Positions 22,801 through 32,347 are shown, counted from the first letter of the stretch. The stretch is 64,000 nucleotides of DNA from Dermacentor variabilis (GCF_050947875.1 NW_027460390.1:2660232-2724231); one strand, 5' to 3'. The notes: generated from the sequence alone by a model not told the origin. A program made the numbers and translations.

Positions 22801-24818
22801 GGACCTGCTGCGCTTGGTGGAGGAATGCGTGATCAGCCGCCTTACATACGATCTCCCATTTCAGCGGTTGACCCAAGCGCAACAATTTCGCATAGACGCA
22901 ATGATTCGCAAAGCGACGAAGCTGGCCCATGGCCTCCCGAACTATACTTCCACACACCGTCTCCTTAACTTAGGGACACATAACACACTAGGCGAGGTGC
23001 TAGAGGCACATTGGGTCAGCCATCGCCAGCGCCTCCTACTCACTCCTACTGGCCGCCATCTTCTCACACGGCTAGGATACTCTGTCCCACCCCTTGAGTC
23101 TGAAACCCGTCCAACGATGTTGTCGTCAGCGATACGCCAAGCACTAAGTATTCATCCATTGCCACGTAATATGCAGCCCGAGCATGACAAAGGGCGGCGC
23201 AAAGCCCGTGTACGGTACATTGGCCGCATGCTTGCAAACATCCCGGAAACCCACACTTTATACACGGACACACCACGCACTCAAGAGGGCTATACCTCGG
23301 TAGTTTTGGATGGCACCGAATCCCTGAGAGGCTCTGCTGCAATGCGCGGAACAAATGCCGCTTACGGAGAAATTCTCGGCGTTGCTCTTGCAATTCGATA
23401 CGCCATCCGTGTTCCTGAGGAAGTGTATATATTGACGGACTCGCAACAGGCATGCCGGGCGCTCCTATCAGGACATGGCATCCCGAGAGCGGCGCACCAA
23501 ATTCTCAAACAGATCTCGCAAAATACGCCAACCACACCTCCCCGCATCCACTTACTCTGGACCCCTGGTCATACCTCGCTGCCGGGTAACGAACGCGCAC
23601 ATGCGGTTGCCCGAGAAATTTCCCTCCGGGCGACTCGGCGTGGTGAGGCGACTAGCTCAGAGTGGGGGGATCCCTTGCTCAGTTATAGAGACATACTCCG
23701 TCATTATACACGCATTCGTCGCACCCACGCCGCACCACCGCCGTCCTTCTCGCGGGAGGAAGCAGTGGCATTACGCCAGTTACAAACCGCAACTTTTCCT
23801 AATCTTGTATCTCTCAATAAATTCTACCCACACTGTTATGCAGATCGTTGCCCTGGCTGTGGCAGCTCGCCCACAATCTTCCACGTCACGATTGAGTGCA
23901 CTGCAAACCTCTTTCCTCCCTTGCCAACTCTCCTTTACCCCCTACGCAACAAAGAGCTGTGGGACGATGCCCTCCGCGACGGACCTCCCGAGGTCCTCCG
24001 AGAAGTGATACAACGGGCTCGAAACATCGCCGGAATCATCTTAGGGACCCTGGACTGAGGGTTCCTCCCACACTGCTCTCGCCATTCAAATATTATTAAT
24101 AAAGATGTCTTTCTCTCTCTCTCTCTCCTTAAGCCGATGTGCCTGCTAACACAATATTGGAAACGGTGGGACTCGACCACACGTGAACTCAGCAGAGCAG
24201 CCAAGTCACCTCCCCTAACAAGGCTCGCGCTATAATAAGGCTGGGAATAGAGAAGTGTTGTACCGGCAATCTAAAAATCACAGTGCAGCCCGAGGAATCG
24301 ATGGCCATGCGTGCATCTGCGCGTCCTAGGTAGCCACTGAAATTTTCACATCAATCGTACACCACGGCGGTGGTCGAACGAACGCCCCTCGTTAAGGAAA
24401 GAACCCGGAAACGGAAATATAAGAGCGCGAAAATACACGCCACAGTAAGCTGACACACACGCAGCGCTAATTTAAAACGGCATATATTTATTGCAGGAAT
24501 ACCAATGTCTGCACGCTCGGGTCGTATGTCCGTGCGATGTTCCGTTTTCGTAAACGCCGCAGCGAGCAGCCCAAATCACTATTTCCCAGAGCATAAATGT
24601 TTTGAAAACAGCTCTTATAACCCATTTTACACTACTTCACAATCGTGAACCAATGAAGTGAGTCTTACCTGAAATCTGTCCTTGCTGAAGTCTATTTCGG
24701 CAGCATGCAGGCTGCACTTCCTCGTGGAGTCTTTAAGGCCACGCAAATTTGGCTCGCTGAGCTTCAGTTTCCTTATGGACCCATTAGTGCCCACTCTCAG
24801 GAAACAGGTGACTTCCAT
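3827..24818 (-). CDS. Ten-exon host gene, SAMD3-like uncharacterised protein (509 aa)
   Basis: Exons in order: 24818-24669, 19316-19209, 18846-18779, 18132-17989, 17897-17810, 12935-12756, 11756-11547, 8543-8372, 7071-6989, 4153-3827. Every junction is GT-AG and all phases match, so 1530 bp read through from ATG to TAA without a stop. Visible parts: residues 1-86 look like a PB1/ubiquitin-fold ([14 protein letters not shown]); about 118-206 hold FVLPDL, RYPEL, GYYSW and KFKNARRKL, the hallmark order of metazoan proteins annotated as SAMD3-like; 207-246 are basic and Ser-rich; 247-316 hold KYPYI; 317-401 a conserved core (FLQEF, IRTARIV); 402-509 end with [10 protein letters not shown]. No signal peptide or membrane segment, so probably intracellular. 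Function unknown. I recognise the family by motif order only; the exon structure is much more secure than the name. Confidence 0.85.
4477..5734. mobile_element. Second Kolobok-like MITE in intron 9
   Basis: Left end AGGGACCCTGAAACGGTT after TTGA (4473-4476). Right end, read inverted, TGAGAGCCTGAAACGATTTT after TTAA (5735-5738). The shared CTGAAACG core relates it to the element at 1552-3237. TTGA is best read as a decayed TTAA. No transposase ORF is visible in 1.26 kb. Its right end is repeated at 43625-43680. Confidence 0.6.
5739..6988. other. Rest of intron 9, nothing recognised
   Basis: Sequence between the MITE and exon 9. I see no terminal repeats, long ORFs or splice-flanked coding blocks here. 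Confidence 0.5.
6989..7071 (-). CDS. Exon 9 of the SAMD3-like gene
   Basis: 83 bp between acceptor CTATTGCAG and donor GTAAGT. It starts with the last two bases of a codon begun in exon 8 and ends in phase 0. Encodes [17 protein letters not shown] (residues 375-391) and the rest of the block to 401. Too short for ORF-length searches. Confidence 0.85.
7420..7670 (-). repeat. Decayed tRNA-headed SINE
   Basis: Diverged copy of the SINE at 61995-62366, in the same orientation. Shared landmarks are GAAGCCAACA, CATAGGG, GAAAACAACTTG, a ruined tRNA-like block around 7515-7600 and GGGAATGTTACTG. Boxes A and B are no longer intact. Confidence 0.55.
7755..7885. repeat. Purine-rich GAAA/GAGA simple tract
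   Basis: About 130 bp almost without pyrimidines on the plus strand, in intron 8. The Lys/Arg/Glu-rich frame it produces is low-complexity translation, not a gene. Confidence 0.8.
8372..8543 (-). CDS. Exon 8 of the SAMD3-like gene
   Basis: Acceptor ATTTTTGCAG, donor C/GTACGT, 172 bp, ending one base into a codon that exon 9 completes (His 374). Encodes [13 protein letters not shown] and MISLALGD, residues 317-373. Confidence 0.85.
9478..9535. repeat. Short tandem duplication GTTCGCATGTGG
   Basis: GAGTTCGCATGTGGGNGGGTGA occurs twice in tandem. Minor local duplication with no further role visible. Confidence 0.6.
10678..10700. repeat. (CA)n microsatellite
   Basis: Run of CA dinucleotides with one CG interruption. 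Confidence 0.9.
10708..10770 (-). repeat. SINE 3' tail fragment
   Basis: ACCGAGGGGCCCGATTT, TTAATCATA and AGCCAACAAACA match the 3' tail of the SINE at 61995-62366. Only the tail survives, directly joined to a (TA)n run. Confidence 0.65.
10774..10829. repeat. (TA)n microsatellite
   Basis: About 27 uninterrupted TA units followed by (GA)5. It follows the SINE tail directly. Confidence 0.95.
10913..11546. other. Lower part of intron 7, nothing recognised
   Basis: Between the hAT-like relic and exon 7. No terminal repeats or splice-bounded coding blocks recognised. Confidence 0.45.
11547..11756 (-). CDS. Exon 7 of the SAMD3-like gene
   Basis: Acceptor CGCAATGCAG, donor GTGAGT, 210 bp, phase 0 at both ends. 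Encodes residues 247-316 with [10 protein letters not shown] and [11 protein letters not shown]. Confidence 0.88.
12030..12135. repeat. Solo terminal repeat of the long-TIR THAP element
   Basis: GGCGCGCAT, GAAGAAAAGAAA, GATTACGATTATTG and the end TTCGAAGTGTG follow the same order as the right terminal repeat at 60970-61070. Decayed fragment in intron 6; the rest of that intron (11757-12755) shows nothing else. Confidence 0.45.
12756..12935 (-). CDS. Exon 6 of the SAMD3-like gene
   Basis: Acceptor GTGGGCTAG, donor GTGAGT, 180 bp, phase 0. Begins [18 protein letters not shown], so exon 5 plus 6 form the GYYSW...KFKNARRKL hallmark. The second half is basic and Ser-rich and could serve as a nuclear localisation signal. 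Confidence 0.9.
13060..13198 (+). pseudogene. Ty3 aspartic protease, N-terminal part
   Basis: Carries EIELTVDGV followed by the active-site motif [12 protein letters not shown] typical of retropepsins of Ty3 elements. Interrupted at about 13199 by the SINE. The protease continues after it with VILGWNFL near 13580. It would process the Pol polyprotein in an active element. Confidence 0.8.
13199..13436 (+). repeat. Ruka-type tRNA-derived SINE
   Basis: Starts with a complete tRNA-like head at 13207-13278: acceptor arms GCCGTGG/CCACGGC, box A TTGCTCAGTGG, box B GGATCGAATCC, and a long variable arm like tRNA-Ser. The body includes CACCCGTGTGCTTAG, AAAGAACCCCAGGTGG and TGGTTTTGGCACGTAAAACC, and the tail is AT-rich. 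This is the layout of Ruka, a known tick SINE transcribed by RNA polymerase III. ACCATTCCCC at 13189-13198 recurs at 13437-13446 as the core of the target duplication, which fixes the insertion into the Ty3 protease. Confidence 0.88.
13437..14990 (+). pseudogene. Ty3 protease end and reverse transcriptase, frameshifted
   Basis: Reading frame from the end of the protease to 14372, then two others. Seen: VILGWNFL; the RT entry with PYRVP and [56 protein letters not shown] at 14652-14678; [13 protein letters not shown] run of ten A at about 14321-14331, where the Lys-Lys-Lys codons need nine, shifts the frame. A second shift lies at about 14630 just before YLDD. After the thumb the sequence jumps at about 15065 to the integrase, so the RNase H is missing. 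Confidence 0.85.
15070..16125 (+). pseudogene. Ty3 integrase, broken at the end
   Basis: Zinc-binding part [11 protein letters not shown]...[12 protein letters not shown], then the catalytic core with D in GIDLYGP, D in LSDRGGVF and E in GMTERFN, and a C-terminal [15 protein letters not shown]...YHGPY block, an SH3-like barrel region. The two parts lie in different frames. A TAA at about 15987 cuts the end, although HVSRLKQC follows in frame to about 16120. The catalytic triad is intact, but the gene is disrupted. Confidence 0.83.
16126..16400 (+). other. Possible 3' LTR remnant of the Ty3 relic
   Basis: The purine-rich GAAGAAGACGAGGAGTG after the pol end resembles a polypurine tract and is followed by 200 bp with no coding signal. 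No second LTR exists in the window for comparison, so this is inference from position. Confidence 0.35.
16401..17809. other. Upper part of intron 5, nothing recognised
   Basis: AT-rich intron sequence. No terminal repeats, splice-flanked coding blocks or long ORFs that I can support. Confidence 0.5.
17810..17897 (-). CDS. Exon 5 of the SAMD3-like gene
   Basis: Acceptor AATTATTGCAG, donor GTAAGT. The first base completes the codon from exon 4, then 29 codons. Encodes [11 protein letters not shown] and [10 protein letters not shown] up to GCGY; exon 4 is only 91 bp upstream. Confidence 0.88.
17989..18132 (-). CDS. Exon 4 of the SAMD3-like gene
   Basis: Acceptor TTTCTGTGCAG, donor GTGAGC, 144 bp starting and ending within codons that exons 3 and 5 complete. 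Encodes [14 protein letters not shown] and [14 protein letters not shown]. The FVLPDL and (T)LYSSRRYD join is diagnostic for the family. Confidence 0.85.
18779..18846 (-). CDS. Exon 3 of the SAMD3-like gene
   Basis: Acceptor TTGTATTGCAG, 68 bp, donor GTTTGA, which is weak. Encodes [11 protein letters not shown] and FELSITLAT. Its length (2 modulo 3) is exactly what exon 4 requires to read in frame. This is the least secure exon because of the donor. Introns 2 and 3 around it show nothing else. Confidence 0.7.
19209..19316 (-). CDS. Exon 2 of the SAMD3-like gene
   Basis: Acceptor CATATGACAG, donor GTCAGT, 36 codons, phase 0 at both ends. Encodes [16 protein letters not shown] and [10 protein letters not shown], completing the PB1/ubiquitin-like fold begun in exon 1. 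Confidence 0.87.
19317..19730. other. Intron 1 proximal part, nothing recognised
   Basis: Between exon 2 and the truncated LINE. No feature that I can support. Confidence 0.45.
19731..20521 (+). pseudogene. LINE ORF1, C-terminal part
   Basis: Open from 19731 to the TAA at 20519-20521. Arg-Ser dipeptide region ([18 protein letters not shown]), Pro-rich spacer, then a likely coiled coil with [18 protein letters not shown]. The same order follows the CCHC knuckles in the intact relative at 38446-40200, so this is the C-terminal half of a gag-like RNA-binding protein. No start codon at the truncation. Confidence 0.75.
20508..24058 (+). pseudogene. LINE ORF2 (endonuclease-RT-RNase H), two frameshifts
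   Basis: Starts with three overlapping ATGs (20502-20510) just before the ORF1 stop. Endonuclease: [30 protein letters not shown] to about 21290. The frame is then lost between 21250 and 21360 and resumes with [17 protein letters not shown]; it is lost again near 21975 just before the MEHVLLRR block. [36 protein letters not shown] at about 22440. RNase [41 protein letters not shown]-terminal finger [17 protein letters not shown]. The last 686 codons are intact. Confidence 0.88.
24128..24668. other. Intron 1 distal part, nothing recognised
   Basis: Between the LINE tail and exon 1. No element ends or coding blocks recognised. Confidence 0.45.
24669..24818 (-). CDS. Exon 1 of the SAMD3-like gene
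   Basis: ATG at 24818, 50 codons, donor GTAAGA. Begins [13 protein letters not shown] and ends FSKDRFQ. The upstream frame is open for a further 39 codons, but similarity to the PB1-like start and the compact structure favour this ATG. Confidence 0.83.
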
Positions 24819-24984
24819 ACCTCGTAGACCACGCACCGAGATAGCCGCTTGAAGAACAGACCGGCGCACAATTGGCGCGACTCGCCGTAGCCAAAACGAG
24901 CGCAGGCAAAGAAAGGCACACACCGTCAATGGCACCGTGAAACCGCGGACGCGCGCTACGATGAACTACGGAATCTCCTACGGC

Positions 24985-25012
24985 ACAGTGGTGGCCTCAA
25001 AGCCAATCAGAT
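24985..25012 (-). promoter_or_regulatory. Inverted CCAAT box upstream of the gene
   Basis: On the plus strand AGCCAATCAG at 25001-25010, about 185 bp before the start codon, inside GC-rich sequence without a clear TATA box. This is a good NF-Y-type site by sequence. The transcription start is not known. Confidence 0.35.
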
Positions 25013-25381
25013 AAAGGAACAGAGCCAGCCGGCGTGGAAGATTTTTTATATAAAACATTGTAATTTTAATATAAAGAAATAAAATATTGCAATATTAGTA
25101 CAGCAATCAGTGATTTTGTTTCTTAGGAAAGGCGTTTTGGAAAATAATGTTGATTCAGAACTGTGGCTGTGCTAAAGTAGTTCCGTATACCGTGCTTTGC
25201 TTTTAATCCCTATGATGTAGCGTAATGGCATCCAAGATCTAACAGCGCGCGCAACCTTTGGCGCGCGCTGCTCCATCTCGGAGGCCTTTAGGCCGCTTCT
25301 CAATGCGCGCGCTCTCCCGTGATTCGCGCGTCCCGGCACCCTATTCGTAAGGGGCTTGAACGGCTTCAACGCAACTTAAGT

Positions 25382-25524
25382 TGAAGCCCATGCTTGACTG
25401 TAGGCTCCCTATGGTTGACTTGATCTGAGTGACGCCTAGCGGGAATGCGCCCAGGACGCTCATTGCGTTTCCTCCGGCGCGTTCACGACAAGCGCCACTT
25501 AAATGAAGTCAAGCGTGGGCTTCA
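25382..25524. repeat. Inverted repeat TGAAGCCCAYGCTTGACT
   Basis: Left arm at 25382-25399, right arm inverted at 25507-25524, 17 of 18 bases paired, about 107 bp spacer. Likely a small foldback element upstream of the gene. The surrounding 25020-25800 shows no ORF that I can support. Confidence 0.55.
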
Positions 25525-25817
25525 CCTGTGCCCGAAGCGCGGAAAGCTTGCGCCGGTTGCTGCGCACTGCGTTGCCACTCAGCAGAGTAGCGGGCTGAAA
25601 AGTTGTCGTCGCCCTAACCGCGGCTCCTGAAGGGCGTCTTTTCTCTGGGAGAGGATTGAAAATAGTTTAAGGTGAACGATACAGCCAGGCGACGAGGTAA
25701 CGGTCCTGGATGATTCTGATATCCTATAGTGTGATTACTTGACATGCTGAAACCACCGTGCTGGCACAAACCACTAAAAACAAATCTTGCGGCTTTTTTA
25801 CTTGCTTGAAAAGTAAA

Positions 25818-25990
25818 AGGGTGTTGAAGGTGCCAATTTCTGTAAGGTGCTTCTTCCGCACACAATACCCCTTTTGCACCCCGAAAACAATAAAAGGGTG
25901 CGCTAAGGATGCTCCGCTCAAGCAAACACCCATTTTGCAATTTTTATTTGGAAATATTGAGAGTGCAAAAAGGGTGCTTCGATAACATAT
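25818..25990. repeat. AAAGGGTG/CACCCTTT motif cluster
   Basis: Alternating direct and inverted AAGGGTGC-type motifs, like those at 3331-3478 and in the terminal repeat at 58794. Non-coding. Confidence 0.4.
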
Positions 25991-26026
25991 CCACCTACGA
26001 GGGTGGAATTTTTTTCAGAGTGTACC

Positions 26027-26365
26027 TTTTAATGATCCCTGTGATCCACCATATGACATGTTCATGTTACTTGGCATACATAGGCTTTGGCGCAGTCGAA
26101 CGTTCGATAGGCATTCTGAACCACCGCGAAACATTTAGTCGCTTTGTCGGAAATCTGCTGCTTACGTTCGTAGCGCGCCCGCGCGCGACTATTGCGCGAG
26201 TTTGCAAGTGCCCGGAGTTTTATCATCTCCCTGTGCTACAAGATGCCATCGAGGAGCTGTGCCGTAAACGGCTACATTTTTTTCCTTCGTGTAGGCGCCT
26301 CTGTCGCACTGTAACGACGTCCACACGAAGGAAAAACGCTGTCGCTGACAGTCGGCAGACCGAAA
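26027..26365. repeat. Dispersed repeat, second copy at 56690-57065
   Basis: GATCCCTGTGATCCACCATATGA, CATGTTACTTGGCATA, GAAACATTTAGTCGCTTTGTCG, GAGTTTGCAAGT and GGCGCCTCTGTC occur in the same order at both sites. The 56.7 kb copy ends in a nearly perfect palindrome; this copy has only the left arm and a stub of the right. No recognised protein. Confidence 0.75.
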
Positions 26366-26439
26366 TCGGTGTGGGGTCGGCTTAGTGTGAGTCGTTAATA
26401 ATCGTTAAAATCGTTAAAACAGTGTTTTCATATTTCAGC

Positions 26440-28975
26440 GGAATGCTATTCGCCTTCGAGATAAGTCAGCTGATTTTCGCAAACTACCAGCTCAACATAA
26501 CTTTTCTGTTTTATGTATACAGGAGGCAGACGTACGAGATGACTTTCGTCTTTCGAACTATGTTATATATAAATCATCGCGAATTGCCGGAAGTAGCAGA
26601 GCGATTTTATGCGTGGGAAAAGACCTGACGTCTTATTTAATACAGTCAAGCGGTTTAGATGTACCGGAGTTAGTAGTATGCAAGATATCTTTTAGAAATA
26701 CAAGCGTTACAGTGATCAGTCTTTATCTAAAATCTTCTAGCAAAATATCAGTAGACAGCTTGGTGAATGTGTTTGGTATCGCCAACTCACATCTGCTGGT
26801 TTGTGACGACTTCAACGCAGATAACGTCATCTGGGGCAGTGAATATAATGACTCCCGCGGAAGCATCTATAGATACAGTCTGCCGCAGAGAAAAGTAATA
26901 TGAGCATGTTAAATGACAGCTCTCCAACGTTCTTGCCGGGGCTTCGTTACTCAAGGTGTATAGGTGTTACGCTCTACTCACACTACTTTGATGACGTTGA
27001 ATGGTCAACGGACCTAGAAGCGCACAGTAGTGATCATTATAAGATGGTTGTAAAACGTCGGCTCATACGGAGTGAAGGGACCCGGCGCTACTCAAAATAT
27101 ACTAATTGGCAAAGTTTTCGTCACTGTTTAAGTAACTCATTGGGCGAAAATCCGAAATTGCAAAGTATTGCAAATATATTGTGTGGGTCTTACAAGATCT
27201 GCACAAAGGAAGTCATTGTTCGAAATGAATACGCTGCAGTCGACGGGGAATATGAATGTCTAAGAGTAAATAGAAGACGCGCTGAACGTGCTTACCGCCG
27301 CCGTGGAAAACTGGATGACTACAAGATGGAACAGAAAGTTCAGTCAACTTCGCGTAGACGCTTGCAAAAATTAGGTATGAGAAGATGGCGAGAATACTGC
27401 GCGTTGTTGTCTCCGTTTACTCCAGTTACCGGAATATGGTCAGTTGTCCGATCTTTTAGTGGTCCAGTACCCAGAGCCATCCCTTCCGAGCCCTCGCCGT
27501 AGCTCGAAGCACTACGGAAACATCTGTTGCTGACGAATTCTGCCAACTTATATCCAGACCAAGAATACCGTTTACTTGCCTACAATTTACAAGTTCGACA
27601 ACACTAGCAGAACACAAGGTTCGTGCGTGCTTTATGTCACAGCATCCTCAACTTGACAGTGAGTTTAGTTTAAGTGAATTGAAACGTGCTCTTTCTTCAT
27701 GCCGTACAAGGACAACCGCAGGCCCAGATGGTGTTACGCATGTGATGTTAATGAACCCAGGTCCAGCAGGAAGAATGGCTGTTTTGGAGATATTTAATGA
27801 TATCTGGATAACATAGACTCTTCCAGATTGATGGAAATTAACTCGGGTAATTCCAATATTGAATCCAGGAAAGACCCGCCTTTGTTTCGGCTCCTACCGA
27901 CCCGTGAGTCTCACAAGCTCTTTTTACAAACTAATGGAGAAGATGATAGACAGTCGACTGCAATGGTGGTGTGAACACACAAATGTGTTTTCCAACTACA
28001 TGACCGTCTTTAGACAAAATCAGTGTACAATGGATGCAGTATTACACATTGCGACATGTGTTGAACATGAACGAATTTGTGGAAATGTGGCAGTAGCAGT
28101 ATTCTTGGACATTCAAAGAGCATTCGACACTGTAGGTCACATTCAAGTCTTTCCTGGTATGTTAGAGCTTGGCCTACACGGTCCAACACTGCGATGGGTA
28201 TCAAATTTCTTGAAAGATAGAAAAAAATTTATGGAAACAATCGAAGGAGAACAGTAATTATCACAGCATCACGCAGGGCGTTCCGCAGGCCAGTGTTCTG
28301 AGTCCGTTTTTATTCAATTGTGTCATGGCAGCCTTGTCACAAAAACCCCAGTCTGGTCTACAGTATTCTCTGTACGCAGATGACATCTGCATATGGGCCC
28401 CTGGATCTCATATACAAGATATTCAAACAATGCTGCAAGAGGGTCTTGATAGTATCAACACCATTTTAAAAGAAAGAAGCATGAGTCTTTCATACGCAAG
28501 ACAGCCGTACTTCCTTTCACCAGACGACAGCTGAATAATTTACAACTTACGCTTAATGGGCAAACTTTGATGTTTGTGAAAGAGCATATTTTCTTTGAGT
28601 TATTCTTGACCGCCAGCTGACATGGGCATCACACATGTTGTTCTGGAATCAAAATTGATTAATGTGGTGACCGCAACTTTTACGCTATATGTACAACTTT
28701 CTTGTGTACTTGCAGTGTATTACATGGGTCGTGTGCTTTGGCTGTTCAAAATATCTGACTTTATACATGCGTACGTCTACTGAACTCATGCACAAAACTT
28801 TGTGATTCTTGTACTGTCGGACTGTATATTTTTTATTCATCCAGTGTTGTATTGAATGTCATATTTTGTGTCACTATTCTCCCTTTTGACGCAAATTTGT
28901 TTCCTTTGCCAAGTGAGAAGGAGTAGCCGGTGCCACCATAAAGGCGCCAGCCTCCCCTAATACTCATTTCAATAT
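26440..28975 (+). mobile_element. Decayed LINE (endonuclease and RT pieces)
   Basis: Scattered LINE ORF2 pieces in order: endonuclease (LVCDDFNADN near 26815, SSDHYKMV near 27030), linker with RRRAERAYRRRGK, RT with RTTAGPDGV (27715), GSYRPVSLTSSFYKLMEKM (27890), VFLDIQRAFDTV (28110) and SLYADDICIWAP (28370). At least six stops or shifts. The 3' part runs through GTAGCCGGTGCCACCATAAAGGC to an A-rich end at about 28975. 5'-truncated and dead. Confidence 0.8.
26613..28530 (+). pseudogene. LINE ORF2 fragments
   Basis: Five frames (26613-26903, 26900-27502, 27634-27816, 27859-28257, 28325-28534) together cover endonuclease C-part, linker and RT palm. The catalytic YADD is intact, but the RT core between 28257 and 28325 is broken by a stop. 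RNase H and the C-terminal finger are not visible. Confidence 0.75.
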
Positions 28976-31602
28976 AAAAGAAAACATGCTAGACAGGAGC
29001 TTACATACCGCAAAGTTCCAAAGAATGCTTTCCTTTACAGTCACGTCGGTCTAAGTGGCTTAACTTCAATGGAGCCCTTCTATTGGCTAAATCTGCAAGG
29101 TTAACCTGATGTCTTGCAAACTCGTCTTTGCAACATCGAAAAGGAACGCACCTTTCTCCACGGGAACATGTAATCTTTTTCTGCCAGTCATGTTTGGGCA
29201 GCGTTTAATAATTCCGAAGCCCCGATAAGGTGGTTTCGAAGCGTCGCGAGATGTCTCGGGTGTTCGTCCACACCATTGCGGTATCGGCTTCCGGTATCAC
29301 CTATATACAATCGTTGTTCCGTTAGCGAAGTTTAAGGTTACCCAAAAACCTCGTCGCTAGCACCATTGTTGTGGCTTTCCAACTACACAAATGCTGCATT
29401 CTCCGCTTCCTGTTTGACGGTTCCTTCCTTGCTATTTTCGTCGCCACTCGTCACCTGAGCCGCAGTGTCTGGAACATGTGGGAGCCTCAACAGCAATATC
29501 CCTCAAAGTGAATCTTGAAATGCACATCCAAGCACTTGAAAATAAGTAGGAACATTACTTGGGCATGTTTCGCAACCCTGCAGTCAAAAGCCACTGTGAT
29601 CCTGAAATGTTACGCAAGCTATTGACAAGCGAACGCTTTATTAAATTGTTTTTCTTATCCTTTTATCATTTCAGTTTTATTATCAGTTGCAGTTTTTGTT
29701 ATCATTTGTTATCCGGGCACAATTTGCCGCGAAATCTGCATTTGTCATTTAGGCGGGATGGACAATGTCCTTTTTAGAAGCTGAGTTCAGAAGTACCCTG
29801 TATGTCCTTCTATTCTCTCCTATCCCTTACAAAAATGAGTTTGGACTGTCTATAGAGAGCCTGTAGACTTCTTGTGGATGACTTTGCCGTTTTTTTTTTA
29901 GATTTGGTTTTTTGCTGATACAAAGCCCATAGTTCGTTGAGAAAAGGTGATAAAGTTTCTATTTCTTATGGTCTACTCGCATTCTCTAGTCGGTCTATAG
30001 AACAAAGTCGATAACATGTTTGTTCGTTTTTGTCAGCTTCTCCCCTATTGGCTACCTATAGACGAAAGTTGATACAATTTCTGTTTAGTTTTGTTCATTC
30101 TTTGTCTATAGAATGTCTATAGACAAGATTCGACAAAATTTCTAATTGTTTTTGTCTACTCCGTCTATAGATTGTCTACAGAACAAAGTCGACAAGATGT
30201 TTGTTTCCTTTTGTACACTTCCGCTCTGTAGACTATATATAGACAAAGGTCGATGTCGTCTCTATTTATTATTGTTCCTGCTTCGTCTATAGACTGTATA
30301 TAGACGGCAGTCGACAAGGTGTTGGTTCTTTTTGTCTACTGCGAGTTTATAGATTGCCTATAGAATAAAGTCAATAACATGCTCATTTCTTTATGTCTAC
30401 TTTCGCTGCATAGATTGCCTTTAGACAAAAACCGATGAAGTCTCTATTTATTCTTGCTCATGGTTGAGGTGTTGCTTATGTTATAGGCAGGCACGTACCC
30501 AAGGGGGGGCCGCCAAATCAATGTTGCGACTTGACAGTTATTCCGCGGTCAACATTTTGCTGCCTTTTTCACTCCTTTTGGATGGCGGTAGTTATCGGCG
30601 TCTCCTGGGATGTGATGGCCAGTTTCTTCATCAATTCGGTGCCTGCGCGATTAACTCAAGATGCATTCAGTTGTTACCGTCTATTCAACGGTCACGCCCA
30701 TCGTTGTTGCTTCGTAAGTTCAACCTTCTTCGTGTAGACTGATCCAGGGACCAGGAAAGGGATTCAGTTCGTGGTCAGCTGGTCTTTATGCACGTGGAAC
30801 GAGTTGCGGCCAGAGAAAACGCCAATTGCGTTTAACGTTTCTTTTTGTTTCAATATTTCCTCGAGTGACGGCTCGCCGCGACTCTGACAGATTCTCGGAA
30901 CCATATACCCGTGATATGTGTTAGATAAGGTGGAAAATAAAATAATGCGGGTTAGCATTCATCATCAAGCCCTGTAATAATCTTGAAACTTATGGGCAAA
31001 TTAATATGACTGTCACCTGTTAACTCGTCTGGTTTTTCCCTAATTCTACAGCTCTTTTCGTGCAAAACTGCCAACTGGAAACAAGAGTCGCAAGGACTTG
31101 AGAAATTAAGTGATGTACTAAGGGAGATAGCCAAGGCAACAGCCAAACAGGAAGGAAAAGCGAAAATTAACAAATGCAACCATTGTTTATGAAAATATTC
31201 ATGGATCAGCATCTTTTTATTTAAAAAGGGAGTAGAGAAAACGCCGCCGGAAGTGGAGGACAATTCCGTGTGTTCTGAATGACGCTTCTACAGTTATCAT
31301 TCGAGCCGCTTAACGTTGCCACTTCTCTGCTGTGCTTGTGCAGGTGTTTTTCCAACCTTCGGCGGTTGGCGCAGTACGTGCAGAGTCGCAGCTTCCTGTG
31401 CCATACGCAGTTGTACGTGACTGGCGGCCACGCATCGTTACGTAACTTCCGAAATAACCATAAGAGTCGGTTGTGGCTCTTAACTTATCAAAGCAGTAAA
31501 CGAGGGCTCGAAAAGAACTGTGACTGTTCTGCAAATATATATTTCTGTATATTTCTTCCAGAGATAATTCAAAAAACGCTGCTATGGTGGGGTACAATTT
31601 AA

Positions 31603-32324
31603 GAGGAAGCTTTAGCTCGGGCCCAACTCTGAGGCGGCCTATTCAAATACACGTAAAACGCAAAAACGTTTTTCTGAGATAACCCCTGCACCGATTTTAA
31701 TGAAATTTGTTGCATTTGAGAGGCACAGTTAAATTCAAGTGACTGCTTGAAAAGGAATTTCGAATTAGCGCCTGAATTTTGTTAAAAAGATTTTCAAATG
31801 TTCGACAGTGTGAAAAAAATAGAAGCACGAAGTTTACAAATCCATAGCTCTGCGTCAAGAACAGATGTCACGGTTCTGTAAACAGCATCGATTAGACCAT
31901 TCAAAGCGGACAAATTCGATATATCGTTTTACATCTTATGTGAATTTGTTACGTTGTTTACAAGGGTTCTGCAAAAGGTGTATTTCCATATTGCTAAATT
32001 TTTTGAGATTCATATGTAACATATCACTTTCGTCCGCTTTAAATGTACTACTAGATGCAATTCACAGAATTGCGATATCATTTTTCGTTACCGAAAGACA
32101 GAGTTGTAAACTTGATAGTCTCGTTTTCTAAAAATTTTCGATTTTGATAATTTTTAATGAAAATTGACAATATAAAGCGAAAAATCGAAACCAACAGTCA
32201 CTAGAGTTTAAGCTTTTCTTTTAAATGCAACAAACCTCGTCACATTTGGTGCAGTTGTTGCTGATAAAAACAAATCCTCCTTTTACATGTATTTAGATAG
32301 GAGCACCCGAGCTAAAGCTTCCTC
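31603..32324. mobile_element. TTAA-flanked MITE nested in the hAT element
   Basis: Ends GAGGAAGCTTTAGCTCGGG and its inverse, each flanked by TTAA (31599-31602 and 32325-32328). 722 bp, non-coding. Kolobok or piggyBac type by target site; no THAP part is visible. Confidence 0.8.
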
Positions 32325-32347
32325 TTAAGTCTGCAATGAAGCCCTGG

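Larger units (their letters stand above)
19731..24127 (+). mobile_element. 5'-truncated I/R1-type LINE in intron 1
   Basis: Begins abruptly within ORF1, after its zinc knuckles, and runs through ORF2 to AATAAAGATG and a (TC)n tail at 24110-24127. The organisation (ORF1, overlapping ORF2 with endonuclease, RT, RNase H and a C-terminal CCHC) equals that of the complete element at 34785-40437, with moderate protein divergence. It lies antisense to the host gene. ORF2 has two frameshifts, so the copy is dead. Confidence 0.88.
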
